Program-made: the position numbers and the translations under genes | Shown here: one piece after another, positions 1-9,566 of the stretch | Layout: every line of letters begins with the position of its first letter | Numbering within the stretch: position 1 is the stretch's first letter | From: Lachnobacterium bovis DSM 14045 | GTDB lineage: Bacteria > Bacillota > Clostridia > Lachnospirales > Lachnospiraceae | Assembly: GCF_900107245.1 (NCBI RefSeq) | Contig: NZ_FNPG01000012.1 | Location: forward strand, 1 to 64,000 | DNA length: 64,000 nt | Reading direction: 5' to 3' | Notes under the pieces: generated by a model | What the model was told of the DNA's origin: nothing | Database searches by the model: none | Seen by the model: only the letters and a program-made list of their open reading frames with translations

Positions 1-87
1 GATCATATAGAGTCAAAGATTATATTAAACCATCAGAGTAATTGTACATAATAATATAAAACTTTTTGTACATAAATACTTGACACT

Positions 88-558
88 TTATATGTCTGCC
101 GGTTCTACACTATACTCTCCTCTACTATCCTTACCTTTACTAACCTCAACTACACTACACTGTGCTGACATATGTCCGTCCATGGACGGTCCAGATTTCT
201 TTACTAAATCAGAACGTTCTCTACGTTCTAACAATTCAACCTCCGGTTCCATTTGTAAGAGAAGATTGGTATATATACTATCTTTCTTACGGTCAGGTCT
301 AATTCTGTTTTGTTCTCTCCAATCTGCAATATAAGTCACAAGATCTTCATTTAGAATTCTTACAAAGCCCTTACTGTATAACACTCTTAAATCATCCTCA
401 TTGGCTTTTATAAGATTGATTACCGAATACCCTTCTACAATTCCATCATCATCTGCATTCATTCCAAGATGGAAATACAAATTCTGCGAGGATACTGGCA
501 TTTTTAAGAACCTTGCACTTTCCACTACAGACTTAGCAAACATTCTTCGTTCCGCCAT
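88..558 (-). CDS. Mobile-element replication/DnaD-like N-terminal protein
   Basis: A 156-residue protein that I do not recognise with certainty. Its N-terminus (MAERRMFAKSVVESARF, then a MPVSSQNLYFHLGMNADD segment) looks like the phage/ICE replisome-organiser N-terminal domain, which is a winged-helix fold found in replication proteins of prophages and conjugative elements. The family role, inferred here, is loading the replication machinery at the element origin. The start at 558 is chosen because AAAGGAG sits just upstream; an in-frame ATG at 633 lacks this site. The acidic/basic C-terminal part is low in recognisable motifs and the protein is short for a full replication initiator. Together with the HTH gene at 695 and the XRE regulator at 1106 it marks one end of an integrated element. 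Confidence 0.55.
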   Translation of the reverse strand: MAERRMFAKSVVESARFLKMPVSSQNLYFHLGMNADDDGIVEGYSVINLIKANEDDLRVLYSKGFVRILNEDLVTYIADWREQNRIRPDRKKDSIYTNLLLQMEPEVELLERRERSDLVKKSGPSMDGHMSAQCSVVEVSKGKDSRGEYSVEPADI

Positions 559-652
559 TAAAATATGCTCCTTTCTCTGAATTTTCTTGAAAAGAAGCAC
601 CTGCCATGCTAATATGAATTTACGAGATAACATGTTAGCAATGACATGTGCA

Positions 653-676
653 GCCCCTTTGCAGAGGGGCTTTTTT
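653..676 (+). terminator. Hairpin with T-run, reading rightward
   Basis: GCCCCT (653-658) pairs with AGGGGC (665-670), followed by six T. The T-run is on the + strand although both flanking genes are on the - strand, so no upstream + strand gene explains it. It could instead be a structured leader of the gene ending at 88. Confidence 0.45.
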
Positions 677-694
677 CTTTTCTATCATCTTTCA

Positions 695-895
695 TTAGTG
701 TGTTCCTGCCTTTAGGCATGCTTCTTCATACCAGATTCGATTCACTTTCCCAGCTACAACAATTGCACGTGGATTTTCCTTCTTTAATTCCTTATTCAGC
801 TGTTTAATCACGTCATATGCTTTAGCTCTGGATACTCCCAAATCAAAAATCACGGTATCTACTCCAACAAATAGTGGCTGACGTTCCTCTGCCAT
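695..895 (-). CDS. Small helix-turn-helix (excisionase/ICE-type) protein
   Basis: A 66-residue basic protein. The segment FDLGVSRAKAYDVIKQLNKE reads as a helix-turn-helix of the kind seen in small DNA-binding or excisionase-like proteins of integrative elements. No catalytic motif is present. Its start has a strong AAAGGAGGAG site seven bases upstream. It is read from a promoter at 969-997 and lies head-to-head with the XRE regulator gene; the 20-bp dyad at 941-960 sits between them. The likely role, by context, is control of excision or of the element's early genes; a direct DNA target is not shown. Confidence 0.5.
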   Translation of the reverse strand: MAEERQPLFVGVDTVIFDLGVSRAKAYDVIKQLNKELKKENPRAIVVAGKVNRIWYEEACLKAGTH

Positions 896-940
896 AGGTC
901 ACTCCTCCTTTCCTTGTGTTCTGCCTATTTTGGTTCTGTA

Positions 941-960
941 CCGACATTTATATATGTCGG
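941..960. promoter_or_regulatory. Inverted repeat, probable XRE operator
   Basis: CCGACAT and ATGTCGG are perfect 7-bp arms around TTATAT, lying between the divergent small HTH gene and the XRE gene and just downstream of the leftward promoter. The position suits autoregulation or a lysogeny-type switch; binding is inferred. Confidence 0.5.
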
Positions 961-968
961 TTGTAATT

Positions 969-997
969 ATAATACATCCGAAATATATGCTTGTCAA
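969..997 (-). promoter_or_regulatory. Promoter for the small HTH gene
   Basis: On the - strand a TTGACA -35 box (992-997) is followed after exactly 17 bases by TATTAT (969-974), a near-consensus vegetative promoter pointing at the gene starting at 895. Confidence 0.65.
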
Positions 998-1105
998 TAT
1001 CAATAGTCATATTTTTATGTCTATTTATTATTTTATATCTTCCTTTTTTGTGTCTATTGTGTTAATATATAGGAAGAAATCTATGTTTATTATGAGGTGA
1101 AACTT

Positions 1106-2092
1106 ATGACTCTAGGAGATAAAATCAGAAAATATCGTACCTTGCAGGATATGACCCAAAAGGATCTAGGATTAAAAGCTGGCTTTTCTGCAGCAACTGC
1201 TGATTCAAGAATACGAAAATATGAAAAAGATATTATGGCACCTAAGGATGATATCCGTCAGAAGCTTATTGAAGCTCTGGATGTGGATCCTTCTGCGCTA
1301 TCTGATATCAATATTGAATCTTATGAAGATATCATGCAGGTATTCTTTTTATTAGAAGATGAACTAGGATTAGAAATCGAAAGAAATGATGAGACTACAA
1401 GCCTTATTTTAAAAAATGATAATCCTGGCCATGCGATTTTATTAAGCTATTTATATGCCTGGTACGTTCAAAAGAAGAATCTTCCAGATGAGGATAACGA
1501 AGCAAGTTTTAGTGCACACACACAATATGAAAAGTGGCAGGCTCGCTTTCCAAGAGATTTAAAAGAATTTTGGAATGAACAAAGAACTGCTGTAGATAAT
1601 TTCTACAATCCGTTAGTCCATGATGCTGCTAACGAACCTAAGGTTAGTAGACTTTCAGAGTTTTTAGTTGATATTCGCGCTTTAATACAATCTGGAATTA
1701 GTATCAATGCGGATACAAAGTATTATGGAGTTGGAGATATCGGCCTGATTCTAAGCTTTACGGTTTCAGAATTATTAAATGGTGACAATAAAGTTTGTCA
1801 TAAAGCATTTACTAAATTTCTTTGTGACATCAACACAATGAATGGATACGGCATGCCATACTACATAGATATGTATTCTAATGAATCAGGAACAAAAATA
1901 TCCTACACATTAAGATGGTCTGCCCTTCCTGCATTTAAAAATACCATTTATAAAATGCAAGAACACGAGATTCAAAAAGAAACATTACCGGATTTTGAAA
2001 TTGATTTATTCGAAAAGACATTATCATCTGACTTAAAGATGTATGACTTAGATTTAAAAGAAGAGATTAAAATCAGTTGTAATAAGAATTGA
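1106..2092 (+). CDS. XRE-family transcriptional regulator of mobile element
   Basis: A 328-residue DNA-binding protein. Residues 1-60 form an XRE/Cro-type helix-turn-helix (LGDKIRKYRTLQDMTQKDLG, then a recognition region ending RIRKYEKD). The remaining roughly 260 residues are an uncharacterised, mostly helical C-terminal domain with no enzyme motif seen. Start: an ATG at 1106 has GAGGTG six bases upstream; an in-frame GTG at 1097 lies inside that site and is rejected. Regulators of this form control excision or lysogeny in ICEs and prophages, and the inverted repeat at 941-960 is a natural operator. It converges on guaA. Confidence 0.7.
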   Translation: MTLGDKIRKYRTLQDMTQKDLGLKAGFSAATADSRIRKYEKDIMAPKDDIRQKLIEALDVDPSALSDINIESYEDIMQVFFLLEDELGLEIERNDETTSLILKNDNPGHAILLSYLYAWYVQKKNLPDEDNEASFSAHTQYEKWQARFPRDLKEFWNEQRTAVDNFYNPLVHDAANEPKVSRLSEFLVDIRALIQSGISINADTKYYGVGDIGLILSFTVSELLNGDNKVCHKAFTKFLCDINTMNGYGMPYYIDMYSNESGTKISYTLRWSALPAFKNTIYKMQEHEIQKETLPDFEIDLFEKTLSSDLKMYDLDLKEEIKISCNKN

Positions 2093-2133
2093 AAAAACAA
2101 AACCACTGATTTTAATAGACGAAATGTAGACGT

Positions 2134-2168
2134 AAAAAACGGGAGTCCGCTATTTATGCGGGCTCCCG
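2134..2168 (-). terminator. guaA terminator
   Basis: CGGGAGtCCGC (2140-2150) pairs with GCGGgCTCCCG (2158-2168); on the - strand the hairpin is followed by six T. It starts about 12 bases after the guaA stop. Confidence 0.85.
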
Positions 2169-2179
2169 TAGTTTATATG

Positions 2180-3757
2180 CTATTCCATCTCTATTGTTCC
2201 TGGTGGCTTACTTGTTAAATCGTAGAATACACGATTTATACCTTTTACTTCGTTTATAATTCTGCTCATTACTGTCTGTAATACCTCAAATGGGATTTCA
2301 GCAGCTTCAGCTGTCATAAAGTCAATTGTTTTTACTGCACGAAGTGCAACTGCATAATCGTATGTTCTTTCATCCCCCATAACACCTACTGAACGCATAT
2401 TTGTAAGTGCTGCGAAGTATTGATCTGGTTTCCATGAAGGATTTTCATTGTTGTGCTGTGCTTTCCATTCTTTAGCAGCTTTATCAACTTCTTCACGATA
2501 TATTGCATCTGCATCTTGTACAATTTGAACTTTTTTAGCATTTACTTCACCGATGATTCTAATTCCTAATCCAGGACCTGGGAATGGCTGACGATATACT
2601 AAATCTTCAGGAATTCCAAGCTCTAAACCAGCTTTTCTAACCTCATCTTTAAATAAATCTCTAAGTGGTTCAATAATCTCTTTGAAATCTACGAAATCAG
2701 GAAGTCCGCCTACATTATGGTGTGATTTAATTACGGCTGATTCTCCACCTAAACCTGATTCAACAACATCTGGGTAAATTGTTCCTTGCGCTAGGAAATC
2801 AACTGCACCGATTTTTTTAGCTTCTTCTTCAAATATTCTAATGAACTCTTCACCGATAATCTTTCTCTTCTTCTCTGGTTCTTCTACACCTTTTAACTTA
2901 GCATAATAACGATCAGCTGCATTTACTCTAATAAAGTTCAAATCGAAGTTACCATTTTCTCCAAAAACAGACTCAACCTGATTCCCTTCATCTTTTCTAA
3001 GTAAACCATGATCAACGAATACACATGTTAACTGTTTCCCAATAGCTCTTGAAAGTAAACCTGCTGCTACTGATGAATCAACACCACCTGATAACGCTAA
3101 AAGAACTTTTCCGTCTCCAACTTTTTCTTTAATCTCTTCAATAGTTCTTTCAACAAAAGAATCCATTTTCCATGTACCATTACATCCACAGATTCCTTTC
3201 ACAAAGTTTTCAAGCATCTTTGTACCTTCAACTGTGTGAAGTACTTCTGGATGGAATTGGATAGCATATAAATTTTTATCTGCATTTTCTGCTGCTGCAA
3301 CAGGGCAATCTGCAGTATGTGCGATAATCTTAAACTCTGGTGCTACATTAGAAATATAGTCAAAATGACTCATCCAACAAATTGTTTTCTCTGATACATT
3401 TGCAAATAATTTGGAAGTATTATCAACAAATACTTCTGTTTTTCCATATTCACGTACTGGTGCTTTTTCTACTTTTCCGCCTAAAACGTGCTGCATAAGC
3501 TGTGCACCATAGCATAATCCAAGTACTGGTATACCTAATTCAAATAATTCTTTTGAACAAGTTGCAGAATTTTCTAAGTAGCAACTATCTGGTCCACCTG
3601 TCAAAATAATACCTTTGGGATTCATTTCTTTTATTTTTGCAAGATCTGTTTTGTAAGAATAAATCTCACAGTAAACATTGCACTCTCTGACACGACGTGC
3701 AACTAACTGATTGTACTGCCCGCCAAAATCAATAACAATTACTTTTTCCTGATTCAT
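2180..3757 (-). CDS. guaA: GMP synthase (glutamine-hydrolysing)
   Basis: Amidates XMP to GMP with ATP and glutamine, the last step of guanine nucleotide synthesis, in the cytoplasm. The 525 residues contain a class I glutamine amidotransferase domain (nucleophile Cys82 in [11 protein letters not shown]; His/Glu in QFHPEVLHT), a PP-loop ATP pyrophosphatase domain (ALSGGVDSS) and the C-terminal dimerisation domain with [13 protein letters not shown]. Full length for the family. The C-terminus KPPGTIEME departs from the usual IEWE ending only at one residue. It stands alone with its own promoter (3813-3841) and terminator. The 3' end of guaA is a known integration target for genomic islands, and mobile-element genes lie directly downstream here. 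Confidence 0.97.
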   Translation of the reverse strand: MNQEKVIVIDFGGQYNQLVARRVRECNVYCEIYSYKTDLAKIKEMNPKGIILTGGPDSCYLENSATCSKELFELGIPVLGLCYGAQLMQHVLGGKVEKAPVREYGKTEVFVDNTSKLFANVSEKTICWMSHFDYISNVAPEFKIIAHTADCPVAAAENADKNLYAIQFHPEVLHTVEGTKMLENFVKGICGCNGTWKMDSFVERTIEEIKEKVGDGKVLLALSGGVDSSVAAGLLSRAIGKQLTCVFVDHGLLRKDEGNQVESVFGENGNFDLNFIRVNAADRYYAKLKGVEEPEKKRKIIGEEFIRIFEEEAKKIGAVDFLAQGTIYPDVVESGLGGESAVIKSHHNVGGLPDFVDFKEIIEPLRDLFKDEVRKAGLELGIPEDLVYRQPFPGPGLGIRIIGEVNAKKVQIVQDADAIYREEVDKAAKEWKAQHNNENPSWKPDQYFAALTNMRSVGVMGDERTYDYAVALRAVKTIDFMTAEAAEIPFEVLQTVMSRIINEVKGINRVFYDLTSKPPGTIEME

Positions 3758-3812
3758 TTCAGATATCCTTTCTAAAAATAATTACGCCTATTGCGTCTTT
3801 ATCATTGAAACT

Positions 3813-3841
3813 ATTATACTTGTCAATTCAAAGTATTACAA
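3813..3841 (-). promoter_or_regulatory. guaA promoter
   Basis: On the - strand TTGTAA (3836-3841) and TATAAT (3813-3818) are separated by 17 bases. A short ACGC/GCGT dyad (around 3784-3796) lies in the leader between promoter and start; no purine riboswitch fold was recognised. Confidence 0.6.
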
Positions 3842-4037
3842 GATAATTTCTGACTTTTTTCTATATTTTTAATAATTCTCCATAAATCCACTCTAAGCAC
3901 ACCTCATATTAGTTGATTTTACAAGGTTTTTTTGTTTTTTTTAACCCTTTTCTATTTACAGATTACAAGGTCTATCGTACAATTATCTTATATAATTTTT
4001 CATTTTTTAATATATTTTGAGGAACAGGGGAAATAAA

Positions 4038-4880
4038 ATGGAAACAACACTTAACTTACAAAATGATTGTGCAAAAACAGATATGGAATGTAACACATCA
4101 ACTGACAATCATGCATTTAACACTGAAGAATTCCATATCAAAAACACTTTTTCAGCTGAAACAATTTATGGGAAAATCTATATTCCAAATGGCAACTTAA
4201 AACATTATCCAACTGTAATTTTAAGTCATGGATACAATGGTTGCTGTGATAACTTTATATCCGAATGCAAATATTTTGCTGCGAACGGATATGTTGCTAT
4301 CGCTTTTGATTTTTGCGGCGGTTCAACACGTAGTCAAAGTAGCATGTCTACTATTTGCATGTCACTATTTACTGAGAAAAGTGATTTGCTGTCTGTGCTT
4401 AGCTATGCGAAAGAATTAAACTACGTTGATAATTCAAAGATTTTTCTATTAGGCGGAAGTCAAGGTGGATTTGTTACAGCTCTTACAGCTGAAGAAATCG
4501 AAGAGCAAATTTGTGGAATGATTCTTTATTATCCTGCATTTTGCATTCCAGACAATTGGCGCGATAACCTAAGCGAATTAAAGCAACTTCCAAAAATAAT
4601 CAATTTTTGGGACATGCCAATTGGTGAACCTTATTTCAAATGCGCACTTTCTTTAAACACTTTTGAAGAGATTGGGAAGTTTTCAAAAAATGTTTTGATT
4701 ATCCATGGTGATTTAGACACTGTAGTTCCACTTTCATACTCGCAAAAAGCCGTTGAATTATATCCAAATGCTAAACTTTTTGTTCTCGAAAATGAAGAAC
4801 ATGGTTTTTCCGAAAAAGGTACAAATTTTTCTAAACGTATAACATTAAACTTTATGAATGATATTATTAATAATTTATAA
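4038..4880 (+). CDS. Alpha/beta hydrolase (esterase-like)
   Basis: A 280-residue serine hydrolase. Visible are the oxyanion region LSHGYNG, the nucleophile elbow GGSQGG, the acid region HGDLDTVVP and the catalytic His in EEHGFSE, in the usual order of an alpha/beta hydrolase. The pattern resembles the cinnamoyl/feruloyl-esterase-like group of gut Clostridia, but the substrate cannot be read from sequence. No signal peptide or membrane segment, so cytoplasmic. The start at 4038 follows AGGGGA; an upstream in-frame TTG at 4017 has no such site. TATAAT at 3991-3996 is a possible -10 box. Confidence 0.8.
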   Translation: METTLNLQNDCAKTDMECNTSTDNHAFNTEEFHIKNTFSAETIYGKIYIPNGNLKHYPTVILSHGYNGCCDNFISECKYFAANGYVAIAFDFCGGSTRSQSSMSTICMSLFTEKSDLLSVLSYAKELNYVDNSKIFLLGGSQGGFVTALTAEEIEEQICGMILYYPAFCIPDNWRDNLSELKQLPKIINFWDMPIGEPYFKCALSLNTFEEIGKFSKNVLIIHGDLDTVVPLSYSQKAVELYPNAKLFVLENEEHGFSEKGTNFSKRITLNFMNDIINNL

Positions 4881-4996
4881 TTGTAAATCGCCGCGCATAA
4901 TTGAGCATAAAGTAAAAACTAACATAATTAGGTTTTAAAGTACGTTTTAAAATGTGTATCAAAAATATAGATAAATAGATAATATAAGGAACACAT

Positions 4997-5734
4997 ATGA
5001 AAAAAAGAAATATATATTTTATTTTTTTTATTATTATACTTGTATGCTTTATAGGTTCTTCTATAAAAGTCGGTATACTTATACATGAAAAGAAATTTAA
5101 TAATTATTTTGTGTCAAAGAATTATGCAAAAGGCATAGACCTCTCACACTATCAGGGTGATGTCGATATGGCTTCAATGAAGAAACAAGGTGTTGATTTT
5201 ATCTACACAAAAGCAACAGAGGGTAGCTCTTGTGTAGATTCTAAATTTTTTGCTAATTACAACAACTCTCGAAAACACAATATATATACTGGCGCATACC
5301 ATTTTTTTTCATTCGAAAGCGATGGTGAAACCCAGGCTAAACACTATATAGATATTGTTGGAAATTTAAAAGGCGATTTAATCCCTGCCGTAGATGTTGA
5401 GTTTTACAAAAAAGATATAAAAATTGACAAGGAAACACTACACAGGGAATTAAAAAAATTTTTAAATGTCATTGAAAAACACTATGGTGTAAAAGCAATG
5501 ATATATACAACACCTCGTTTTTATTACAAATATATAAACGGATACTTCAATTCAAATCCACTTTGGATAAGAAGCGTAAATGTGCCTGCACACATTATTA
5601 CAATTGGTAAATGGACTTTATGGCAATATACTGACAACGAAGTGCTTGAAGGCTACAACGGCTACGAAAAACACATAGACAAAAACGTTTTTCGCGGCGA
5701 TAAAAACAAATTATCTCAACTAATTATCTCCTAG
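4997..5734 (+). CDS. Membrane-anchored GH25 lysozyme (muramidase)
   Basis: Predicted N-acetylmuramidase that cuts peptidoglycan outside the cell. Residues 7-29 form one hydrophobic segment that anchors or exports the protein. The rest is a GH25 domain: GIDLSHYQGD near residue 48, AVDVEFY carrying the paired acidic residues, and the terminal LWQYTDN strand. The 245-residue length is normal for a single-domain GH25 protein without wall-binding repeats. The ATG follows AAGGA. It is 96 bases upstream of the EAL protein gene and may share its transcript. Likely roles are cell wall turnover or degrading neighbours' walls; which one is not shown. Confidence 0.88.
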   Translation: MKKRNIYFIFFIIILVCFIGSSIKVGILIHEKKFNNYFVSKNYAKGIDLSHYQGDVDMASMKKQGVDFIYTKATEGSSCVDSKFFANYNNSRKHNIYTGAYHFFSFESDGETQAKHYIDIVGNLKGDLIPAVDVEFYKKDIKIDKETLHRELKKFLNVIEKHYGVKAMIYTTPRFYYKYINGYFNSNPLWIRSVNVPAHIITIGKWTLWQYTDNEVLEGYNGYEKHIDKNVFRGDKNKLSQLIIS

Positions 5735-5829
5735 CATATTTGATTAAACCTTTTTTATATTTATTATTATCATTAATAATTATATTGTCGATATTAAGGG
5801 TATGGAAGTATGCTAAGGAGGGTTTTTTT

Positions 5830-7773
5830 ATGATAGATTGGCTTAGTACGTATAATTATGATTATGCAATTGCATCTATACCCATTCAACTCATAATTAT
5901 AGTTTTTTATTTTTCTCACAAAAACTTACCAATAAGAAAAACACGTGTTTTCTTCGCGGTATTATTTAGTAATTTGGTTATGACATGCGCAGATATAATT
6001 TCATGCGAAATGAATGTTCTTCACAAAGAAATAAGCCTACCATTTTTGTATGGTATAAATATATTGTATTTTATAATGTTTTTTGTACGAAACTGGGCTC
6101 TATATGAATACACTGCTGAAGAATGTAAAATCAGAAAAATTTCACCTGGTTTTATGTTTTATCTTATGACAATTCCATTAATAATTACAATTTTGGTAAC
6201 TTTATCAACTCCATTTACTCACTGGCTATTTTACTTTAATTCCACAGGATACCATAACTCCGTTATATATTCTATTTTATATACCACATCCTGGTTTTAT
6301 CGTATAACATCCATTTTTGTTATTTTAGTAACGGTGAAAAGAAACCAAATGTCAACTAGTATTTCACTAATTGCAGTTAACTCTGTTTTAATGATTGGTC
6401 TTGTACTACGTAAATCATTTGCTAGCACATTAATTATGAGTTATTTTAGTGTTATCTCATTATTAATTATTTATTTAGCATCACAAAATCCAGACCTCTT
6501 CCGTGTCAGAAAAATAGATTTGTTTTCTGATGAGGCTTTTTCAAAAATTATACCTGATTTAATTCGAAAAAAAAGACCTTTTGAGTGCCTTTGTATATGT
6601 ATTCAAAACTTTGCTACTGTAAACACACTGTATAATTCTTATAATGTAAACTTAGTTTTAGGACAAGTGGGCAAATGGTTATTACGCCAATTTCCACATT
6701 GCACAATTTTTTATTTTAGAGAAGGACAGTTTATTATTCTAAACGCACATAATAAATATGCTTTACAGGATAGAATTGATATCATTACAGATAGATTTTC
6801 GAAACCTTGGAAATATAAAGATTTTGAAATTTCTTTTACAATTACGTTTGCTTATATGCCAAAAGAATTAACAATGGATTCTGTTTCTACAGCATTTGAA
6901 TGTCTTGAACTTGGAATGTCAGAGTGTTCTTTGCCTTTTAAAACACCAAATTCTGTAGTAATAATTAATGAATCTTATCTAGAAAAGGTACACCGCACAG
7001 AACAGGTTGCACGAGCTATAGGAAAAGCAATAAAAAATCGAAGTTTAATGATTTATCTGCAACCTCTTTATTCCTCAAAAGAGCAACGTGTAACCGCTGC
7101 TGAAGCTCTTGCTCGCCTGCATGACGATGAACTTGGTTTTATTCCACCTAATGAATTTATTGCTATTGCAGAAAATAACGGACAAATCATTGAATTAGGC
7201 AGGCAGATTTTTGATGAAACCTGCAAATTTATAAGTGAACATGATTTAGACGCTATGGGTATTGATTTTATAAACGTTAACCTTTCGCCAACTCAATGTA
7301 TGAATGAAAATCTGGCTGATGATTTACTTGCAACTATTTACAAATATAATATTCCAACCTCCAGAATCAACTTGGAAATTACCGAATCTTCCATTGATGA
7401 TATAGGCACTATTCGCAAGCAAATGGAACGACTTTCTAATATGGGACTAAGGTTTTCTATGGATGATTTTGGTTCTGGAACATCTAATGTTTCGAGACTA
7501 GTTGAACTTCCTTTTACAATTGTAAAACTAGATATGGCTCTTGTATGGTCATATTTTAGAGGCACAAGTAAAATTTTAAAATCACAAATTGAGATGTTTT
7601 TAAATGAACAAATGAAAATCGTTGCTGAAGGTGTCGAAGATGAACATATGGCCAATGAGCTTGTATCCCTCGGTTGCGAATACGCGCAGGGATATTACTA
7701 CTCTAAACCCTTGCCTATAAATGAATTTATTGAATACATGAACTCCAACTCACATGTTAACAAAACAAAATAG
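5830..7773 (+). CDS. Membrane-bound c-di-GMP phosphodiesterase (EAL)
   Basis: A 647-residue protein. Residues 1-230 hold about seven hydrophobic segments. A degenerate GGDEF-like region follows, with no GGDEF signature (FYFREGQFII at the equivalent place), then a C-terminal EAL domain. The EAL domain keeps its catalytic set: EAL at about residue 425, Asn in NVNLSP, Glu in LEITES, the DD pair in MDDFGSG, Lys in VKLDM, Glu in AEGVED and Gln in YAQGYY. It should therefore hydrolyse c-di-GMP, with the membrane part sensing an unknown signal. Start 5830 has AAGGAGG eight bases upstream; an earlier in-frame TTG at 5740 would add one more membrane helix but has no such site. Confidence 0.85.
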   Translation: MIDWLSTYNYDYAIASIPIQLIIIVFYFSHKNLPIRKTRVFFAVLFSNLVMTCADIISCEMNVLHKEISLPFLYGINILYFIMFFVRNWALYEYTAEECKIRKISPGFMFYLMTIPLIITILVTLSTPFTHWLFYFNSTGYHNSVIYSILYTTSWFYRITSIFVILVTVKRNQMSTSISLIAVNSVLMIGLVLRKSFASTLIMSYFSVISLLIIYLASQNPDLFRVRKIDLFSDEAFSKIIPDLIRKKRPFECLCICIQNFATVNTLYNSYNVNLVLGQVGKWLLRQFPHCTIFYFREGQFIILNAHNKYALQDRIDIITDRFSKPWKYKDFEISFTITFAYMPKELTMDSVSTAFECLELGMSECSLPFKTPNSVVIINESYLEKVHRTEQVARAIGKAIKNRSLMIYLQPLYSSKEQRVTAAEALARLHDDELGFIPPNEFIAIAENNGQIIELGRQIFDETCKFISEHDLDAMGIDFINVNLSPTQCMNENLADDLLATIYKYNIPTSRINLEITESSIDDIGTIRKQMERLSNMGLRFSMDDFGSGTSNVSRLVELPFTIVKLDMALVWSYFRGTSKILKSQIEMFLNEQMKIVAEGVEDEHMANELVSLGCEYAQGYYYSKPLPINEFIEYMNSNSHVNKTK

Positions 7774-7823
7774 ATCATTGAAGAAATTAAATATCTCATC
7801 AATGATATTATCAAAAGAATAGA

Positions 7824-7871
7824 AGACACTGGGAATCACGTCAACTTGTTTCATTCCCAGTGTCTTTTTTT
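7824..7871 (+). terminator. Terminator after the EAL gene
   Basis: AGACACTGGGAAT (7824-7836) pairs perfectly with ATTCCCAGTGTCT (7853-7865), followed by a T-run. It may also limit leftward readthrough from araB. Confidence 0.85.
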
Positions 7872-7934
7872 ATTTTTATAATTTCATAAGAAGAATGGTC
7901 TTATATGAAAAGAAAAGCTATATTATATACAATA

Positions 7935-9533
7935 CTACACAAGGGTTTCTACTGCTGCGCGCTCAATTTCCAATCCCTTTGTATATCTTTCTATGTATAT
8001 ATTAAATCCGTCAACATCGTTTTTTTCAGGACTAACTTCATAGCCTGTTTCACTTTTATAAACTTCATCTTGTAAGTAATCTGCAAGTGACTGATTATCT
8101 TTTTTATTTATCATGTAACTAGCCAGCAATGCCATTCCCCAGGCACCACCCTCACCTGCAGTTTCCATAACAGAAACTGGAGTATCTAATGCTGCTGCCA
8201 AAATATTTTGTCCTACGCCTTTTGTCTTAAACAATCCGCCGTGCCCGTATATTTTGTCTAATTTCACACCCTCTTTCTTTAATAAAATATCTAAACCTGT
8301 TTTTAAAACGCTAAGCGATGCATATAAATTAGTTCTCATAAAATTGGCAAGATTAAATTTACTTTCTGGAGTTCTTACAAAAACAGGTCTTCCTTCCTCA
8401 AAACCAGTAATATGTTCTCCTGAGAAATAATTGTATGCCACTAAATTTCCGCAATCAGCATCGCCCTTCATAGCATTTTTATATAACTTTGAATATAAAT
8501 CATCAATAGTAATATCCACATCAAAAAGCTCTGTAAACTCTTTAAAAATATTTATCCACGCATTTAAATCTGATGTACAGTTATTACAATGAGCCATTGC
8601 TACCAAATCACCAGAAGGTGTTGTAACAAGGTCAATTTCATCATAAACTTTTGATAGTTCTTTTTCCAAAACCACCATTCCAAATACAGATGTTCCTGCT
8701 GAAACATTACCTGTACGAGGACGAACACTATTTGTTGCAACCATACCTGTTCCTGCATCACCTTCTGCTGGTGCAATTGGAATACCAGGCTGTAGATTAC
8801 CTGTTACATCAAGTCTTTTTGCACCTTCATCTGTTAGCTTTCCAGCGATTTCACCTGCTACTGCAACATTTGGAAGCATTTTCCTTAAACTAATATCATA
8901 ACCAGTTTCTTTTGCCTTTTTTTCAAATTGTGAAATCATTTTTTCATTATAATCATGTGTATTAATGTCAATTGGGAACATTCCACTGGCTTCGCCTACA
9001 CCAATGACTTTCTTTCCTGTCATCTGCCAGTTAATGTATCCAGCTAAAGTCATTAATGTTTTTACTTTTTCAACATGTTCTTCTCTATTAAGCATTGCCT
9101 GATATAAATGAGCAATGCTCCATCTTTGTGGTATATGATAATTAAACAACTCTGTTAGTTCTTCAGATGCCTGCTCTGTGATTGTATTTCTCCAGGTTCT
9201 AAATGGCACCAATAATGTATCGTTTTCATCAAATGCCATATAACCGTGCATCATTGCTGAAAATCCAATCGCACCAAGCGATTTTATATCGCAATTGTAT
9301 TTATTCTTAACATCTTCTAACATGTTGCTATAACAATCTTGTAAACCACTCCATATCGAATCTAAACTATATGTCCAAATGTGATCTACCAATTGATTTT
9401 CCCAAGTATGAGAACCACTTGCAATTGGCTCATTGTCAGGACCAATTAAAACAGCTTTTATTCTAGTTGATCCGAATTCGATACCTAATACAGCTTTTCC
9501 GCTTTCTATATAAGCTTTTAAATTTTTATCCAT
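7935..9533 (-). CDS. araB: FGGY-family kinase, probable L-ribulokinase
   Basis: Phosphorylates L-ribulose to L-ribulose 5-phosphate in arabinose breakdown (assignment from context). The 532-residue protein has the two-lobed FGGY kinase features: the N-terminal phosphate loop GIEFGSTRIKAVLI, the substrate-lobe motif MMHGYMAFDE, the Gly-rich GNVSAGTSVF and the C-terminal HGGLFKTKGVGQNILAAAL. It follows araA by 33 bases on the same strand. FGGY kinases for xylulose and ribulose look alike; the adjacent arabinose isomerase decides the call. GGGGGG lies upstream of its ATG. No araD (ribulose-phosphate epimerase) gene occurs in the window. Confidence 0.85.
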   Translation of the reverse strand: MDKNLKAYIESGKAVLGIEFGSTRIKAVLIGPDNEPIASGSHTWENQLVDHIWTYSLDSIWSGLQDCYSNMLEDVKNKYNCDIKSLGAIGFSAMMHGYMAFDENDTLLVPFRTWRNTITEQASEELTELFNYHIPQRWSIAHLYQAMLNREEHVEKVKTLMTLAGYINWQMTGKKVIGVGEASGMFPIDINTHDYNEKMISQFEKKAKETGYDISLRKMLPNVAVAGEIAGKLTDEGAKRLDVTGNLQPGIPIAPAEGDAGTGMVATNSVRPRTGNVSAGTSVFGMVVLEKELSKVYDEIDLVTTPSGDLVAMAHCNNCTSDLNAWINIFKEFTELFDVDITIDDLYSKLYKNAMKGDADCGNLVAYNYFSGEHITGFEEGRPVFVRTPESKFNLANFMRTNLYASLSVLKTGLDILLKKEGVKLDKIYGHGGLFKTKGVGQNILAAALDTPVSVMETAGEGGAWGMALLASYMINKKDNQSLADYLQDEVYKSETGYEVSPEKNDVDGFNIYIERYTKGLEIERAAVETLV

Positions 9534-9566
9534 TTGTAATCGCCCCCCTTACCATTAGTATCCATT

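Noticed and set aside
3758-4016. Purine riboswitch upstream of guaA
   Set aside because: Only a plain promoter and a small ACGC/GCGT dyad are visible; the conserved three-way-junction sequences of purine riboswitches are absent.
5830-7773. Diguanylate cyclase activity of the EAL protein
   Set aside because: The region before the EAL domain has no GGDEF signature or intact nucleotide-binding residues.
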